Origin: Protonemura montana | Taxonomy: Eukaryota > Arthropoda > Insecta > Plecoptera > Nemouridae | Direction of reading: 5' to 3' | Assembly (NCBI GenBank): GCA_947568835.1 | Contig: OX387605.1 | Coordinates: 27,057,269-27,121,268, forward strand | DNA: 64,000 nucleotides | Shown here: positions 50,443 to 62,010 of the stretch, piece after piece | Numbering within the stretch: the stretch's first letter is position 1 | Layout: each line of letters begins with the position of its first letter | Notes under the pieces: model-generated | The model's input: the letters and a program-made list of their open reading frames with translations, nothing else | The model's database searches: none | What the model was told of the DNA's origin: nothing | Position numbers and translations under genes: made by a program

Positions 50443-51301
50443 TCCGGGAGGCCATGCCGGGGGGAGTTCTCTCTCCCACCAAGGTCTCCTATACCGGACG
50501 GGCTCTCGGTGAGGACCCAGACCAAGACTAGTCCGCCCCGTCGCTGTCGCGGGACGCGGACTTTGGTCGATGGAGGATCTGTGCACTCTTTTCTTTCTAA
50601 AGCTTCTTTTCACCACCTTTTCTTCATCTCCTGTCTTGTTTCATTCCCTGCCACCTCCCGAAGCCCCCGTCTGCCTTCTGCGACAGCGGCATGGCTCCCT
50701 CCCATATGACGATTTGGCTCTCGTTTTTCGGATTATTCTTTGGTTTACGTTTCTGATATTACAGTCGGTCGTTGGTGCCAGGCCGCTGGTGACTGGTGGC
50801 CTGCACAGGGAGTACTCGAGTCTTTGCACTCTCAAGTCTTTCTCTTTCCTGTCCTTTGCCCTTATGTCTTCATTTCTGGCCGACTCCTTGTGCAGACCAA
50901 AACGCTTACCCGGACGTTTGCCGTGTCTGGAATCCTAGAACGGGCGGAAAAGATTTTCCTGGGGGTTGAGGCGGTATTCCCCAGTTCGTCAGCAGAACAG
51001 ACGGGGAGTACCAACAACACACCCCTTTGGTTTAGGCTTCGCTCAAAACAGGTGGCTGGGGGCTAATCCACCCCCAGTCAATCGGCTCGTGTTTTTGACG
51101 TTAAAATCTTACACAGGACGAGTGGGGGGGCACCGGTGGCGTGATGGCCGTGACTTAGTCCCAACACTCACGGTCACTCGCGACTGCCGGTGCTTCCCCT
51201 GCTATATCACCCCGGCAACCCTGGCGTCCCAGTGGGACGTCCCCTTGTTGGACTCCGTGGTGGGTGGGGACCGTGGGTGACGAATAAAAGTACCATATCG
51301 C
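50443..51301 (+). promoter_or_regulatory. LINE 5' UTR with presumed internal promoter
   Basis: GC-rich to mixed 858-bp leader starting TCCGGGAGGCCATGCCGGGG and ending just before the ORF1 ATG at 51302. LINEs need an internal promoter in this region. No TATA box was identified. Frames inside (50392-51280) overlap each other in several registers and are not called. Confidence 0.6.
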
Positions 51302-52606
51302 ATGGACACAAAAACAAACCCCCAATTTCCCCCCCCTAATCCTAAGAAGCGCCCTCGTCCTCTGTTAGAGGAACCAATTTTGTTGGAGGATGTGGTGGCT
51401 CCCAGGAGTGTGGAGCCACTCTTTCTTATTGTAAAGCTAAACAGTGGCAAATCTTTCCGCACCGTCTCGCCATTCGCACAGAAACGTGGATTATTGCTTC
51501 TGGCTGGCGACGTTAAAAGTTCAAAATGTCTGCGTGATGGATCACTGCTGGTAGAGGTGGCTAACAGTGAGCAGTCACTGAAATTGCAAGCGGCAACCTC
51601 TTTTGACACCATGCCGATAACAGTAACTGCCCACAAATCCCTGAATACATCCAAGGGTGTGATCTTTAGCTTCGACTTGGTAGATCTTTCGGCCGAAGAG
51701 CTAAAGAAAGAACTCGCAAGCCAAGGGGTGACTGACGCGTACCGTATCATGAGCAAGAAGACCGGTGATTTGCAGCCAACACCACTGCTCATTCTGACCT
51801 TCGGCACCCCTAAGCTCCCGGATTGTATCTTTGCGGGATACCTACGTCTGCCTGTGCGTCCTCACATCCCTAATCCTCTGCGGTGTTTCACCTGTCAGAT
51901 GTACGGCCATTCCAGCTTGGATTGCAAGCGGAAGCCCATCTGTGGCAGGTGCGCCAAGGAGGACCACGAGACGGACGCCTGCAACAACAGCTTCCACTGT
52001 GCAAACTGCTCGGCAGCCCACCCTGTGTGGTCCCGCGACTGCCCACAGTGGAAGTTGGAGCGGCGAGTAATGGAGCTTAAGACGATCGACAACATATCCT
52101 TGTTCGAAGCGAGAAAACGCATACAGACTCAGAATGGCCTCGGTCAAAAATCCTTTGCCAAAGCCGTCGACTCGGGCGCGGCTGTCTCGGCGGAGACGGC
52201 TCGCTTGCAGGCTATGGTAGAAAAACAGCTGCAACTCTCCGCCGAGCAGGCTAAGCGCCATGAAGAGATGGAAGAACGCCACAGGCAAGAGATCGAGGCC
52301 ATGAAGAGAGATTTGGATGCAAAGAACAAGGAAATCGAATCACTTAAACAAAAACTAACGGAACTCCAAGAAAGCCGTACGCTCCAGCTGCACCCTACCA
52401 AGGGAAGGCAGACCGAGCCCAGCACCTCGAAGAAGGCGAGGGAAATTATTACCTACAACCCTAACACCCCCGGTAGCTCCACGTCCACCTCCCTGTCTAC
52501 CAGGAAGGATGGAATGGAGATAGATCCTACCGACACGTTGCCGCACACCTGGCAGACGGTGAAGGGAAAGGAGAAGGAGAAGGCGAAGGAGAAGGGAAAA
52601 TCTTAA
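51302..52606 (+). CDS. LINE ORF1 protein: nucleic-acid-binding gag-like protein with three zinc knuckles
   Basis: The 434-residue product would coat the retrotransposon RNA and act as chaperone in the ribonucleoprotein. Three CCHC knuckles are visible: C195-x2-C198-x4-H203-x4-C208, C214-x2-C217-x4-H222-x4-C227 and C233-x2-C236-x3-H240-x6-C247. The sequence before them (about 40-185) resembles the RRM-like part of ORF1 proteins in this group, a weaker inference. Residues about 298-358 form a highly charged coiled coil (EEMEERHRQEIEAMKRD). The tail is Lys/Glu-rich (KGKEKEKAKEKGKS). The start at 51302 is the first ATG of the long frame. ORF2 begins 10 bp after the stop, in another frame, so its translation probably uses reinitiation. 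Confidence 0.9.
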   Translation: MDTKTNPQFPPPNPKKRPRPLLEEPILLEDVVAPRSVEPLFLIVKLNSGKSFRTVSPFAQKRGLLLLAGDVKSSKCLRDGSLLVEVANSEQSLKLQAATSFDTMPITVTAHKSLNTSKGVIFSFDLVDLSAEELKKELASQGVTDAYRIMSKKTGDLQPTPLLILTFGTPKLPDCIFAGYLRLPVRPHIPNPLRCFTCQMYGHSSLDCKRKPICGRCAKEDHETDACNNSFHCANCSAAHPVWSRDCPQWKLERRVMELKTIDNISLFEARKRIQTQNGLGQKSFAKAVDSGAAVSAETARLQAMVEKQLQLSAEQAKRHEEMEERHRQEIEAMKRDLDAKNKEIESLKQKLTELQESRTLQLHPTKGRQTEPSTSKKAREIITYNPNTPGSSTSTSLSTRKDGMEIDPTDTLPHTWQTVKGKEKEKAKEKGKS

Positions 52607-52616
52607 ATTTTCATCA

Positions 52617-55600
52617 ATGGCAGATATCATTCAGTGGAATCTGAGAGGATTCTCCACAAGAGCACCCGAAGTCAGGCAACTGGTGTCGTCCAAAAGCCCC
52701 CTTGTTTGTTGCTTCCAGGAAACCCTCCTGAAGCCACCAGACAAGCCACTCCTGAAGGGCTATGACTTCTACCGTTATGACCACACTGGTGGACAGAGAG
52801 CTCAGGGGGGTGTTGCAACGGCCGTTCACAACAGTATCCACTCGGAAGCTGTTGTGCTGACCACCACCCTCCAGGCCGTGGCTGTGAAGGTTTTCCTCCC
52901 CAGCCCTCTACACATTTGCAACATTTACCTCCCCCCTAATAGTGTCGTTACCCAGCAATTAATAGACCACCTCATGGACCAGTTACCTCTACCTTTTCTA
53001 TTGGTCGGTGACTTTAATGCTCACAACCCCCTTTGGGGCAGTCTCGACACCAACCAGAGAGGTGCACTGGTGGAAGACACTATCAGGCTTCGCAATGTGG
53101 TCCTGTTGAACAATGGCAGCAACACCCACCTCACTGCATCAACAGGATCACTCTCTGCGATTGACCTGACTCTCTGTTCACCCTCTCTCGCTCTTGACAC
53201 TGAATGGTCTGTACACGACGATTTATGTGGAAGTGACCACTTCCCTATCCTCATTAAATCGTCAAGAATCCCTTCTCTACCACCCAGACACCCAAAGTGG
53301 ATCCTAAAACGGGCTGACTGGTCACTTTTCAGCGATCTTGCCACTTTTAACGGAGCTGTCCCCGCGGATATCGATTCTCACGTGGACCATTTCACAGAGG
53401 TGGTAATTCATGCAGCCGAGAATTCCATTCCACGGTCGTCTGACAAACCATACCGTCTCCCCGTCCCGTGGTTCACCTGTGAATGCAGGTTCGCCATCAG
53501 GGAGAGGCGGAGGGCCCTCGCCTTCTTCATGTCACATCCGACACAGGCAAACCTTATCGCCTTTAAGAAATCGAGAGGAAGGGCTCGTAGAACAATCACT
53601 GAGGCCAAGAAAGTGTCGTGGCGGACCTATGTGTCGACCGTCACGGCCCACACGCCGTCGTCCAGGGTATGGGACAAGGTTCGAAAGTTATCGGGCAGAT
53701 CAGCTTTCCGTCCCATATCTGGACTGATGCATAACGGGCTGTTGCGGTCCATGGGGCCGGCCATCGCCGACGCTCTCGGATCTCAGTTCTCGAGGGTCTC
53801 CTGCTCGGAGAACTACACTGCATCCTTCAAGCGGGTCAAGCAGGTGGCCGAACAGCGAGGTCTTGTTTTCCGAAGCAAGAACCAGGAGGTTTACAACCTG
53901 CCCTTCAGCGACTGGGAGCTGGACTCCGCACTGAGAGCCGCCAACGACACCTCACCTGGCATCGATATGATCCACTACCAAATGATCAAACACCTGAGTA
54001 CAAAATCACGATCATACATGCTTCAGATGTTGAACAGAGTCTGGCTCGAGGACTGTTTCCCAACTCGTTGGAGGGTGGCGATTGTCATCCCCATCCTGAA
54101 GCCGGGAAAAGACAAGACTGATCCTGCTAGCTACCGCCCAATTGCCCTTACAAGCTGCCTATGCAAAATCTTGGAGCGTATGGTCAACGCTAGGCTCATG
54201 TGGCATTTGGAGAAGAACGGATTACTTTGCGCGGAACAGTCTGGTTTCAGACGAAACCGCTCCGTCACAGATAACTTGACCCAGCTCGAAGGATTGATCC
54301 AGGACAGTTTCCTCACTAGGAAACACCTGATCGCGGTGTTTTTCGATCTCGAGAAGGCGTACGACACGACGTGGAAGTACGGAATTCTACAGACCATCCA
54401 CAAGTGGGGTATTAGGGGCCACTTGCCCCACTTTGTGCAGAACTTCATGGCTAATAGGTCTTTCCACGTTCGTGTTGGAAACACTCTCTCGTCGGCTTTC
54501 GACCAAGAGAACGGAGTTCCGCAGGGCTGTGTCCTCAGTGTTACCTTGTTTGCGATCGCCATCAACTCCATCACGGCGTGCATTCGAACACCGGTTCGCG
54601 CATCGCTCTACGTTGATGATCTGGCGATCTTCTACCAGACGGCGAAACCGAACTTGGCTCAGCGGCAACTCCAGCTAACTATCAACCGATTAGAGAGTTG
54701 GGCGGATCGACATGGATTCAGATTCTCCTCGGCGAAAACAACATGCATGCATTTTAGCCGCCATCGTACTTTTCACCCTCACCCTGTCTTAACGTTGGCA
54801 AACCAGGCGTTGCCTTTCTCAGAGTCAACCCGCTTCCTCGGAATGGTATTTGACGAGAAGCTCACCTGGTTACCACACCTCCGTCAACTCAAAGACAAAT
54901 GTTTGAAGGCAATGAACATCCTAAAGATCCTGAGCGGTACCTCCTGGGGAGCCGATAGAACATCCATGCTCCGCCTCTACCGCTCCCTCATAAGATCTAA
55001 ATTAGACTTTGGCTGCACTGTATATGCGTCGGCGAGGAAGTCTTACATAGGCATCCTGGATCCAGTGCACAACGCTGGTATCAGATTGTGCACTGGCGCG
55101 TTTCGCACAAGTCCGATTGTCAGCCTGCATTGCGAGGCCGGGGAGGCCCCGCTTAAGATCAGGCGAGACTACCTGCTTGCCAGCTACATAGCCAAGCTGC
55201 GTGGCATGCCAAAACACCCGGCACACAGGTCTGTGTTCGCTACGCCAAATGCTGTGCTCTACAACACTAGGCAAAAAGCAACCAGACCTGTTGGCATCCG
55301 AGCTAACGAACTTCTGGCCGAAATAGGAATGGACCTTCCACCTGTCCTTTCTGTCGGAATCGGTCGTGTGGCTCCCTGGACAACATCCCAGCCTGTGTGT
55401 CTGATGCAACTCGCTCAGCACACCAAGGCCCAGACGAGCCCGGCCGTGTTCCGACAACTATTCGGCAGCATTTGCGACACATACCCACAACACTGCAGGA
55501 TCTACACTGACGGATCAAAGGACAAAGAATCTGTGGGGTGTGCCTTTGTTATCCACAACACAACTGTGTGCTTTAAACTCAATCCTCTCTGTAGTGTCTA

Positions 55601-56303
55601 TACAGCAGAGTTGTTTGCAATTCTCAAGGCCCTTGATCATATCAAGCATGCCAATAGCAACAAATTTCTTGTCTGTTCTGACTCTCTGAGCGCCCTCCAA
55701 GCACTATGTCGGGCATTCCCCACAGACCATCTTGTGCAAACCATCCAGGCAACACTTGGCGAACTATGCTTGGCCGGCATAGAAGTGTTACTCTGTTGGC
55801 TTCCAGGCCATGCAGGAATTGCTGGCAATGACATGGCTGACAGAGCAGCTAAGAACGCCACAAAAAAGGCCGATGTTGACTTCACAGTTGTCCCTGTGAG
55901 CGATCTTAAAGCCGCCTTCAGGGTCGAAACAAAGAAATGTTGGCAATCATCATGGGACACTGTGCAGGTCAACAAATTAAAACCTATTAAAGCGTCCGTC
56001 AACCCCTGGGAATCTTCTGCCCGCCACTCTCGACACGAAGAGGTTGTAACAACCAGGCTGCGCATCGGTCACAGTCTGCTCACCCACATCTTCATCTTGA
56101 AACGCGAAGAGCCTCCGATATGCGCCTCCTGTGATCAACCTCTCTCGATCAAACACATCCTTGTCGAGTGTGCCGTTCACCGGCAGCTGCGTAGGACCCT
56201 GAAATTCCCTGAAAGTATGCACGAAGCACTGAAGGATGACGCACGCGCTGTTGATCTCGTACTGAGATTCCTAAAGGAAACTGGTTTTTATCATTCCATT
56301 TAG
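52617..56303 (+). CDS. LINE ORF2 polyprotein: apurinic-type endonuclease, reverse transcriptase, RNase H
   Basis: The 1,228-residue enzyme nicks target DNA and copies the element RNA at the nick. Endonuclease: IIQWNLRG with N8, FQET with E35, VGDFNAHNPLWG with D132, N134 and H136, AIDLT with D183, and GSDHFPI with D207-H208. Reverse transcriptase: FDLEKAYD with D577, NGVPQGCVLS (632-641) and YVDD at 665-668. RNase H: YTDGS with D965, TAELFAIL with E998, CSDSLSAL with D1022, and GHAGIAGNDMAD with H1065 and D1072. Near the C-terminus C1169-x2-C1172-x7-H1180-x4-C1185 forms a zinc knuckle. All catalytic positions are intact and there is no frameshift. RNase H at the C-terminus points to the I superfamily. 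The ATG at 52617 precedes the endonuclease start by two codons and is a natural choice. Confidence 0.95.
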   Translation: MADIIQWNLRGFSTRAPEVRQLVSSKSPLVCCFQETLLKPPDKPLLKGYDFYRYDHTGGQRAQGGVATAVHNSIHSEAVVLTTTLQAVAVKVFLPSPLHICNIYLPPNSVVTQQLIDHLMDQLPLPFLLVGDFNAHNPLWGSLDTNQRGALVEDTIRLRNVVLLNNGSNTHLTASTGSLSAIDLTLCSPSLALDTEWSVHDDLCGSDHFPILIKSSRIPSLPPRHPKWILKRADWSLFSDLATFNGAVPADIDSHVDHFTEVVIHAAENSIPRSSDKPYRLPVPWFTCECRFAIRERRRALAFFMSHPTQANLIAFKKSRGRARRTITEAKKVSWRTYVSTVTAHTPSSRVWDKVRKLSGRSAFRPISGLMHNGLLRSMGPAIADALGSQFSRVSCSENYTASFKRVKQVAEQRGLVFRSKNQEVYNLPFSDWELDSALRAANDTSPGIDMIHYQMIKHLSTKSRSYMLQMLNRVWLEDCFPTRWRVAIVIPILKPGKDKTDPASYRPIALTSCLCKILERMVNARLMWHLEKNGLLCAEQSGFRRNRSVTDNLTQLEGLIQDSFLTRKHLIAVFFDLEKAYDTTWKYGILQTIHKWGIRGHLPHFVQNFMANRSFHVRVGNTLSSAFDQENGVPQGCVLSVTLFAIAINSITACIRTPVRASLYVDDLAIFYQTAKPNLAQRQLQLTINRLESWADRHGFRFSSAKTTCMHFSRHRTFHPHPVLTLANQALPFSESTRFLGMVFDEKLTWLPHLRQLKDKCLKAMNILKILSGTSWGADRTSMLRLYRSLIRSKLDFGCTVYASARKSYIGILDPVHNAGIRLCTGAFRTSPIVSLHCEAGEAPLKIRRDYLLASYIAKLRGMPKHPAHRSVFATPNAVLYNTRQKATRPVGIRANELLAEIGMDLPPVLSVGIGRVAPWTTSQPVCLMQLAQHTKAQTSPAVFRQLFGSICDTYPQHCRIYTDGSKDKESVGCAFVIHNTTVCFKLNPLCSVYTAELFAILKALDHIKHANSNKFLVCSDSLSALQALCRAFPTDHLVQTIQATLGELCLAGIEVLLCWLPGHAGIAGNDMADRAAKNATKKADVDFTVVPVSDLKAAFRVETKKCWQSSWDTVQVNKLKPIKASVNPWESSARHSRHEEVVTTRLRIGHSLLTHIFILKREEPPICASCDQPLSIKHILVECAVHRQLRRTLKFPESMHEALKDDARAVDLVLRFLKETGFYHSI

Positions 56304-56538
56304 TTTTGAGTCGCGCAAAAATAGTTTTTAATTTGAGGTAACTTTTGAGATGTCTAAATTAATGCATCTAGAACATCGACTCGCATCTTAACATACCGAC
56401 ATAGAAGGACTTTTGTGCCTGTCTTGAAGCTTTTTAACTTTTAATTTTCAACTTTTAACTTCCAACTTTTAACCATGTGTTCGGCACAAATGACCTTGCA
56501 GTCGACGTGCCGTTAAACCCCACAAAACAAACAAACAA
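56304..56538 (+). other. LINE 3' UTR and tail
   Basis: About 200 bp with runs of TTTTAACTTTTAATTTTC-like pyrimidine-rich repeats, then ATGACCTTGCAGTCGACG and GTGCCGTTAAACCCC, ending in CACAAAACAAACAAACAA. The GTTAAACCCCACAAA core is what a reverse transcriptase of this kind would recognise; the same core (one base different) closes SINE copy 2. Confidence 0.7.
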
Positions 56539-58921
56539 TGTGTTAGCCTAACCTTGCCACAGCCTGGTGGACTCTGACTACAGTTGTGTTAGCCTAACTT
56601 TGCCACAGCCTAGTGGACTCTGACTACAGTTGTGTTAGCCTTACTTTGCCACAGCCTGGTAGACTCTGACTACAGTTGTGTTAGCCTTACCTTGCCACAA
56701 CCTGGTGGACTCTGACTACAGTTGTGTCAGCCTAACCTTGCCACAGCCTGGTGGACTCTGACTACAGTTGTGTTAGCCTAACCTTGCCACAGCCTGGGGG
56801 ACTCTGACTACAGTTGTGTTAGCCTAACCTTGCCACAGCCTGGTGGACTCTGACTACAGTTGTGTTAGCCTAACCTTGCCACAGCCTGGTGGACTCTGAC
56901 TACAGTTGTGTTAGCATTACCTTGCCACAGCCTGGTGGACTCTGACTACAGTTGTGTTAGCTTAACCTTGCCACAGCCTGGTGGACTCTGACTACAGTTG
57001 TGGTAGCCTAACCTTGCCACAGCCTGGTGGACTCTGACGACAGTTGTGTTAGCCTAACCTTGCCACAGCCTGGTGGACTCTGACTACAGTTGTGTTAGCC
57101 TCACCTTGCCACAGCCTGGTGGACTCTGACTACAGTTGTGTCATCCTAACCTTGCCACAGCCTGGTGGACTCTGACTACAGTTGTGTCTCCCTAACCTTG
57201 CCACAGCCCGGTGGACTCTGACTACAGTTGTGTTAGCCTCACCTTGCCACAGCCTGGTGGACTCTGACTACAGTTGTGTCAGCCTAACCTTGCCACAGCC
57301 TGGTGGACTCTGACTACAGTTGTGTTAGCCTAACCTTGCCACAGCCTGGTGGACTCTGACTACAGTTGTGTCAGCCTAACCTTCCCACAGCCTGGTGGAC
57401 TCTGACTACAGTTGTGTCAGCCTAACCTTGCCACAGCATGGTGGACTCTGACTACCGTTGTGTCAGCCCAACCTTGCCACAGCCTGGTGGACTCTTACTA
57501 CAGTTGTATTAGCCTAACCTTGCCACAGCCTGGTGGACTCTGACTACAGTTGTGTCAGCCTAACCTTGCCACAGCCTGGTGGACTCTGACTACAGTTGTG
57601 TTAGCCTTACCTTGCCACAGCCTGGTGAACTCTGACTACAGTTGTGTTAGCCCTACCCTGCCACAGCCTGGTGGACTCTGACTACAGTTGTGTCAGCCTT
57701 AACTTGCCACAGCCTGGTGGACTCTGACTACATTTGTGTCAGCCTTACCTTGCCAGCAGCCAGGTGGACTCTGACTACAGTTGTGTTAGCCTAAATTTGC
57801 CACAGCCTGGTGGACTCTGACTACAGTTGTGTTAGCCTTACTTTGCCACAGCCTGGTGGACTCTGACTACAGTTGTGTTAGCCTTACCTTGCCACAGCCT
57901 GGTGGACTCTGACTACAGTTGTGTCAGCCTAACCTTGCCACAGCCTGGTGGACTCTGACTACAGTTGTGTTAGCCTAACTTTGCCACAGCCTGGTGGACT
58001 CTGACTACAGTTGTGTCAGCGTTAACTTGCCACAGCCTGGTGGACTCTGACTACAGTTGTGGCAGCCTAACCTTGCCACAGCCTGGTGGACTCTGACTAC
58101 AGTTGTGTTAGCCTTACCTTGCCACAGCCTGGTGGACTCTGACTACAGTTGTGTTAGCCTAACCTTGCCACAGCCTGGTGGACTCTGACTACAGTTGTGT
58201 TAGCCTAACCTTGCCACAGCCTGGTGGACTCTGACTACAGTTGTGTTAGCCTAACCTTGCCACAGCCTGGTGGACTCTGACTTCATTTGTGTCAGCCTAA
58301 CCTTGCCACAGCCAGGTGGACTCTGACTACAGTTGTGTTAGCCTAACTTTGCCACAGCCTGGTGGACTCTGACTACAGTTGTGTTAGCCTTACTTTGCCA
58401 CAGCCTGGTGGACTCTGACTACAGTTGTGTTAGCCTTACCTTGCCACAGCCTGGTGGACTCTGACTACAGTTGTGTCAGCCTAACCTTGCCACAGCCTGG
58501 TGGACTCTGACTACAGTTGTGTTAGCCTCACCTTGCCACAGCCTGGTGGACTCTGACTACAGTTGTGTTAGCCTTACCTTGCCACAGCCTGGTGGACTCT
58601 GACTGCAGTTGTGTTAGCCTTACCTTGCCACAACCTGGTGGACTCTGACTACAGTTGTGTTAGCCTAACCTTGCCACAGCCTGGTGGACTCTGACTACAG
58701 TTGTGTTAGCCTAACCTTGCCACAGCCTAGTGGACTCTGACTACAGTTGTGTTAGCCTAACCTTGCCACAGCCTGGTGGACTCTGACTACAGTCCTGTTA
58801 GCCTAACCTTGCCACAGCCTGGTGGACTCTGACTACAGTTGTGTTAGCCTAACCTTGCCACAGCCTGGTGGACTCTGACTACAGTTGTGTTAGCCTAACC
58901 TTGCCACAGCCTAGTGGACTA
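56539..58921 (+). repeat. 46-bp satellite, right part (about 52 units)
   Basis: Continuation of the 46-bp array after the LINE, same unit and orientation as at 49765-50442. Common variants are TCAGCC for TAGCC, CCTTACC for CCTAACC and TTTGCC for CTTGCC. The array stops at GACTATGACGTCATTAACCA. Confidence 0.95.
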
Positions 58922-60908
58922 TGACGTCATTAACCACATGTTGCCAACTTTTGAATGCAAAATAAAGCCAGTCTTCACCGGGGAGTTTGAAAATCAAACA
59001 GGAATTTATGAAGGAACAATAAATCTTGCATTTAAATTCTTTGTAAATTGATAAATTTATTTAAGTGAAACACGATATAATATGTTTGAAAGATTGAATT
59101 AAGATAAACATTCATTCATATGTCATTCATAAAAACAACCTTAAAATTAAGAAGGTAAATAAAAATGATTAATTAATAAATTATTAAAAAGGATTTAGAA
59201 GGGAAAAATTTGGTTTATTAATTTATACAATCAAGTTCAGTCCAGCAATATGACGAGCCCAATAGAAGAAGTACCTAATTAGAGAAACGTAATGAAAAAA
59301 TTAAACTAAGATTAACTAAGATAAACAATCAGCGACGTGGTAACTCTAATAATACTTGACTAAAAATCAACATTAAAATATTGAAAACAAACGAGGTGCA
59401 TCACAACCCCACAAGAAAAATTTTATAGTATTTTGAAAACAAATGTTCATCGCAGTGAAGTCTTCATCGCAGTCTAAATAATCACTTGTGCAGTGGTGAA
59501 AAACAAATGTTATTAAATTACTAAATTATTTACAAAACTACAATCACATTCATTGACCATAGACTGTGGACAAAAACACTCATGGTCTAAGGATCAGTTT
59601 AGCAGGAATGCAACTGTGCATTTTCTCCCTCAACAACGGGCACTAGGTGATGTTAATATTAAATCAAAATGACAAGTTAGTCATTATATTGAAATGAAAG
59701 AAAATACAAAATTACATTTGATCAGAAATTGAAAAAGTTTGAACTGTCAATTTTGAAAATCAATCTGCAAATTGGTAACATTGGTACCTGGTAAACTAAT
59801 CAGTAAACCATGTGTTTGACTAGAATCCAATGGTAACTATATAAAAATCTGATCACTTCTTCCGCTTTGATGTGGGTGAAGGAACTAACCTGAACCTGAA
59901 CCTGAACCCGAAGCAAAGGGGCAAAGCGAAACTATAAATACCGGCCACCAATGTTAACCGGGTTGTTGAGCAAGATCACATTATTCAAATAATCCCTCAA
60001 AATAGCACCAAAATCACAATACACTAGGAATGTTAAAAAAACCGGCTGCATGCGCCATCTACTAGCGACAATCTGTACCATGTGATGGAGCTAGTGCAGC
60101 TGTTAGCCGGCAGAGTGCATCAGCTCCTAAACAATTTCAAATCTTCGTGACGGCTCGGCGCTCGGCTCACTACCGAGCTCAGCGGGAAGTTCAGTACGTC
60201 GCGAGGCTTCCCCGAGCTAGGACAGCTGGGTCCGCGCCAGGCCAGTGTTTGAAACCGGTATCACGTTGAAATCAAAGCGAACATACATCCTACTAGAACT
60301 ATATTTATAATGTGTATTTCCATTAGATTCTGCTTTCTGTTTATCATTCACGAGTGTTTTAAATTCAGTTTGTTAGTCATAAGCTTTCGATTCGAACTGT
60401 CACTGCCGTGTGCTCGATTTATTCATATGTTTAAGCGTTGTTATTCTGGGAAGCAAATGCCACTTGGCCGTGATATTGCGAACATTAAATTCAGTGGCTA
60501 ACTTTGGAAGACTTTGCGGCCGTACTGCTCTAAATGAACCACGTGCTAAAACATTACTCTCCTTGCTCATTTGTTGCCAGGGTTACAAACTGAAGCAACT
60601 TTGCTGTGTTGAAACTATCGGTGAGATGTCGTGTCCCATTCCACTTGTTGCTGATGACATACATCGGACAATGACTGGTGCGGCGTCATTCAATTGAGTT
60701 CATTTATCAAGGTTTGTTTTTATTTCATTTCTCTTCATTTCATTGCTCTGTCTACAATTGTAACTATCGGTAACAAAGCTTATCAAGGGTTGGGGTTGAG
60801 TCTGGCATTACTCAAGCATTCAACCCTAAAAACAATGTCTTCTAGTTTTGTCTCGTAGCGCTTTTAAGCCCCACAGAAAGTTTCATTTTGGGATTCGTAC
60901 TAGTTTAC
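58922..60908. other. Unassigned AT-rich region with a GC-rich patch near 60020-60250
   Basis: 58922-59880 is AT-rich with no supported gene. About 60040-60240 is GC-richer and contains TGCGCCATCTACTAGCGA, GCTCGGCGCTCGGCTCAC and ACGTCGCGAGG, possibly a regulatory region or retrotransposon end; CTATAAATA occurs at about 59930. Frames at 60310-60697 have no recognised family and overlap in two registers. TGAACCTGAACCTGAACC near 59893 is a short direct repeat. Confidence 0.35.
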
Positions 60909-62010
60909 TTGATATCAGCTGGCTGGATCCTATGTTCTATCCATGTTACTTGAGATCAGCTGGCTGTATCCTATGCTCTATCCAGGTTATTTGAGATCAG
61001 CTGGCTGGATCCTATGTTCTATCCACGTTATTTGAGATCAGCTGACTGGATCCTATGCTCTATCCAGGTTATTTGAGATCATCTGGCTGGATCCTATGTT
61101 CTATCCAGGTTATATGAGATCAGCTGGCTGGATCCTATGTTTTATCCACGTTATTTGAGATCAGCTGGCTGGATCCTATGTTCTATCCAGGTTATTTGAG
61201 ATCAGCTTCCTGGATCCTATGTTTTATCCACGTTATTTGAGATCAGCTGGCTGGATCCTATGTTCTATCCAGGTTATTTGAGATCAGCTGGCTGGATCCT
61301 ATGTTCTATCCAGGTTATTTGAGATCAGCTGGCTGGATCCTATGTTCTATCCACGTTATTTGAGATCAGCTGGCTGGATCCTATGTTCTATTCAGGTTAT
61401 TTGAGATCAGCTGGCTGGATCCTATGTTCTATCCAGGTTATTTGGGATCAGCTGGCTGGATCCTATGTTCTATCCACGTTATTTAGATCAGCTGGCTGGA
61501 TCCTATGCTCTATTCAGGTTATTTAGATCAGCTGGCTGGATCCTATGCTCTATTCAGGTTATTTGAGATCAGCTGGCTGGATCCTATGCTCTATCCAGGT
61601 TATTTGAGATCAGCTGGCTGGATCCTATGCTCTATTCAGGTTATTTGAGATCAGCTGGCTGGATCCTATGCTCTATCCAGGTTATTTGAGATCAGCTGAC
61701 TGGATCCTATGCTCTATTCAGGTTATTTGTGATCAGCTGACTGGATCCTATGTTCTATCCAGGTTATTTGAGATCAGCTGGCTGGATCCTATGCTCTATC
61801 CAGGTTATTTGAGATCAGCTGGCTGGATCCTATGCTCTATTCAGGTTATTTGAGATCAGCTGACTGGATCCTATGCTCTATCCAGGTTATTTGAGATCAG
61901 CTGGCTGGATCCTATGCTCTATTCAAGTTATTTGAGATCAGCTGACTGGATCCTATGCTCTATTCAGGTTATTTGAGATCAGCTGGCTGGATCCTATGCT
62001 CTATCCATGT
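60909..62010 (+). repeat. 41-bp satellite, block B (about 27 units)
   Basis: Same 41-bp unit as block A (GATCAGCTGGCTGGATCC, TATGCTCTATCCAGG, TTATTTGA). The left half mainly has TATGTTCTATCC and alternates CCAGG with CCACG, while the right half has TATGCTC. A few units lack GAG after ATTT. The terminal units match block A variant for variant. Confidence 0.95.

Larger units (their letters stand above)
50443..56538 (+). mobile_element. Full-length non-LTR retrotransposon (LINE), I-superfamily type, possibly Nimb-like
   Basis: A 6.1-kb element with an 858-bp 5' UTR, ORF1 (zinc knuckles), ORF2 (endonuclease, reverse transcriptase, RNase H) and a 3' UTR ending in an ACAAACAAACAA tail. It sits inside the 46-bp satellite: 33 bp before it (50410-50442) are repeated exactly after it (56539-56571). 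In a satellite such identity is expected anyway, so this is only compatible with a target-site duplication. Both ORFs are open and all main catalytic residues are present, so the copy is probably young. The clade call rests on ORF1 type, the C-terminal RNase H and the tail; Nimb is a guess among I-superfamily clades. Confidence 0.9.

Noticed and set aside
50392..51280. Proteins in the LINE 5' UTR
   Set aside because: Several overlapping frames in different registers with low-complexity Ser/Pro/Leu content; ORF1 and ORF2 account for the element's proteins.
53021..56222. Minus-strand frames opposite LINE ORF2
   Set aside because: Shadows of the ORF2 coding sequence; no motifs.
59890..59915. 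Telomere-like repeat (TGAACC)n
   Set aside because: Only three units and not the TTAGGG motif usual in animals.
60310..60697. Two overlapping frames as genes
   Set aside because: Different registers over the same DNA, no family signature and no supporting splice sites.
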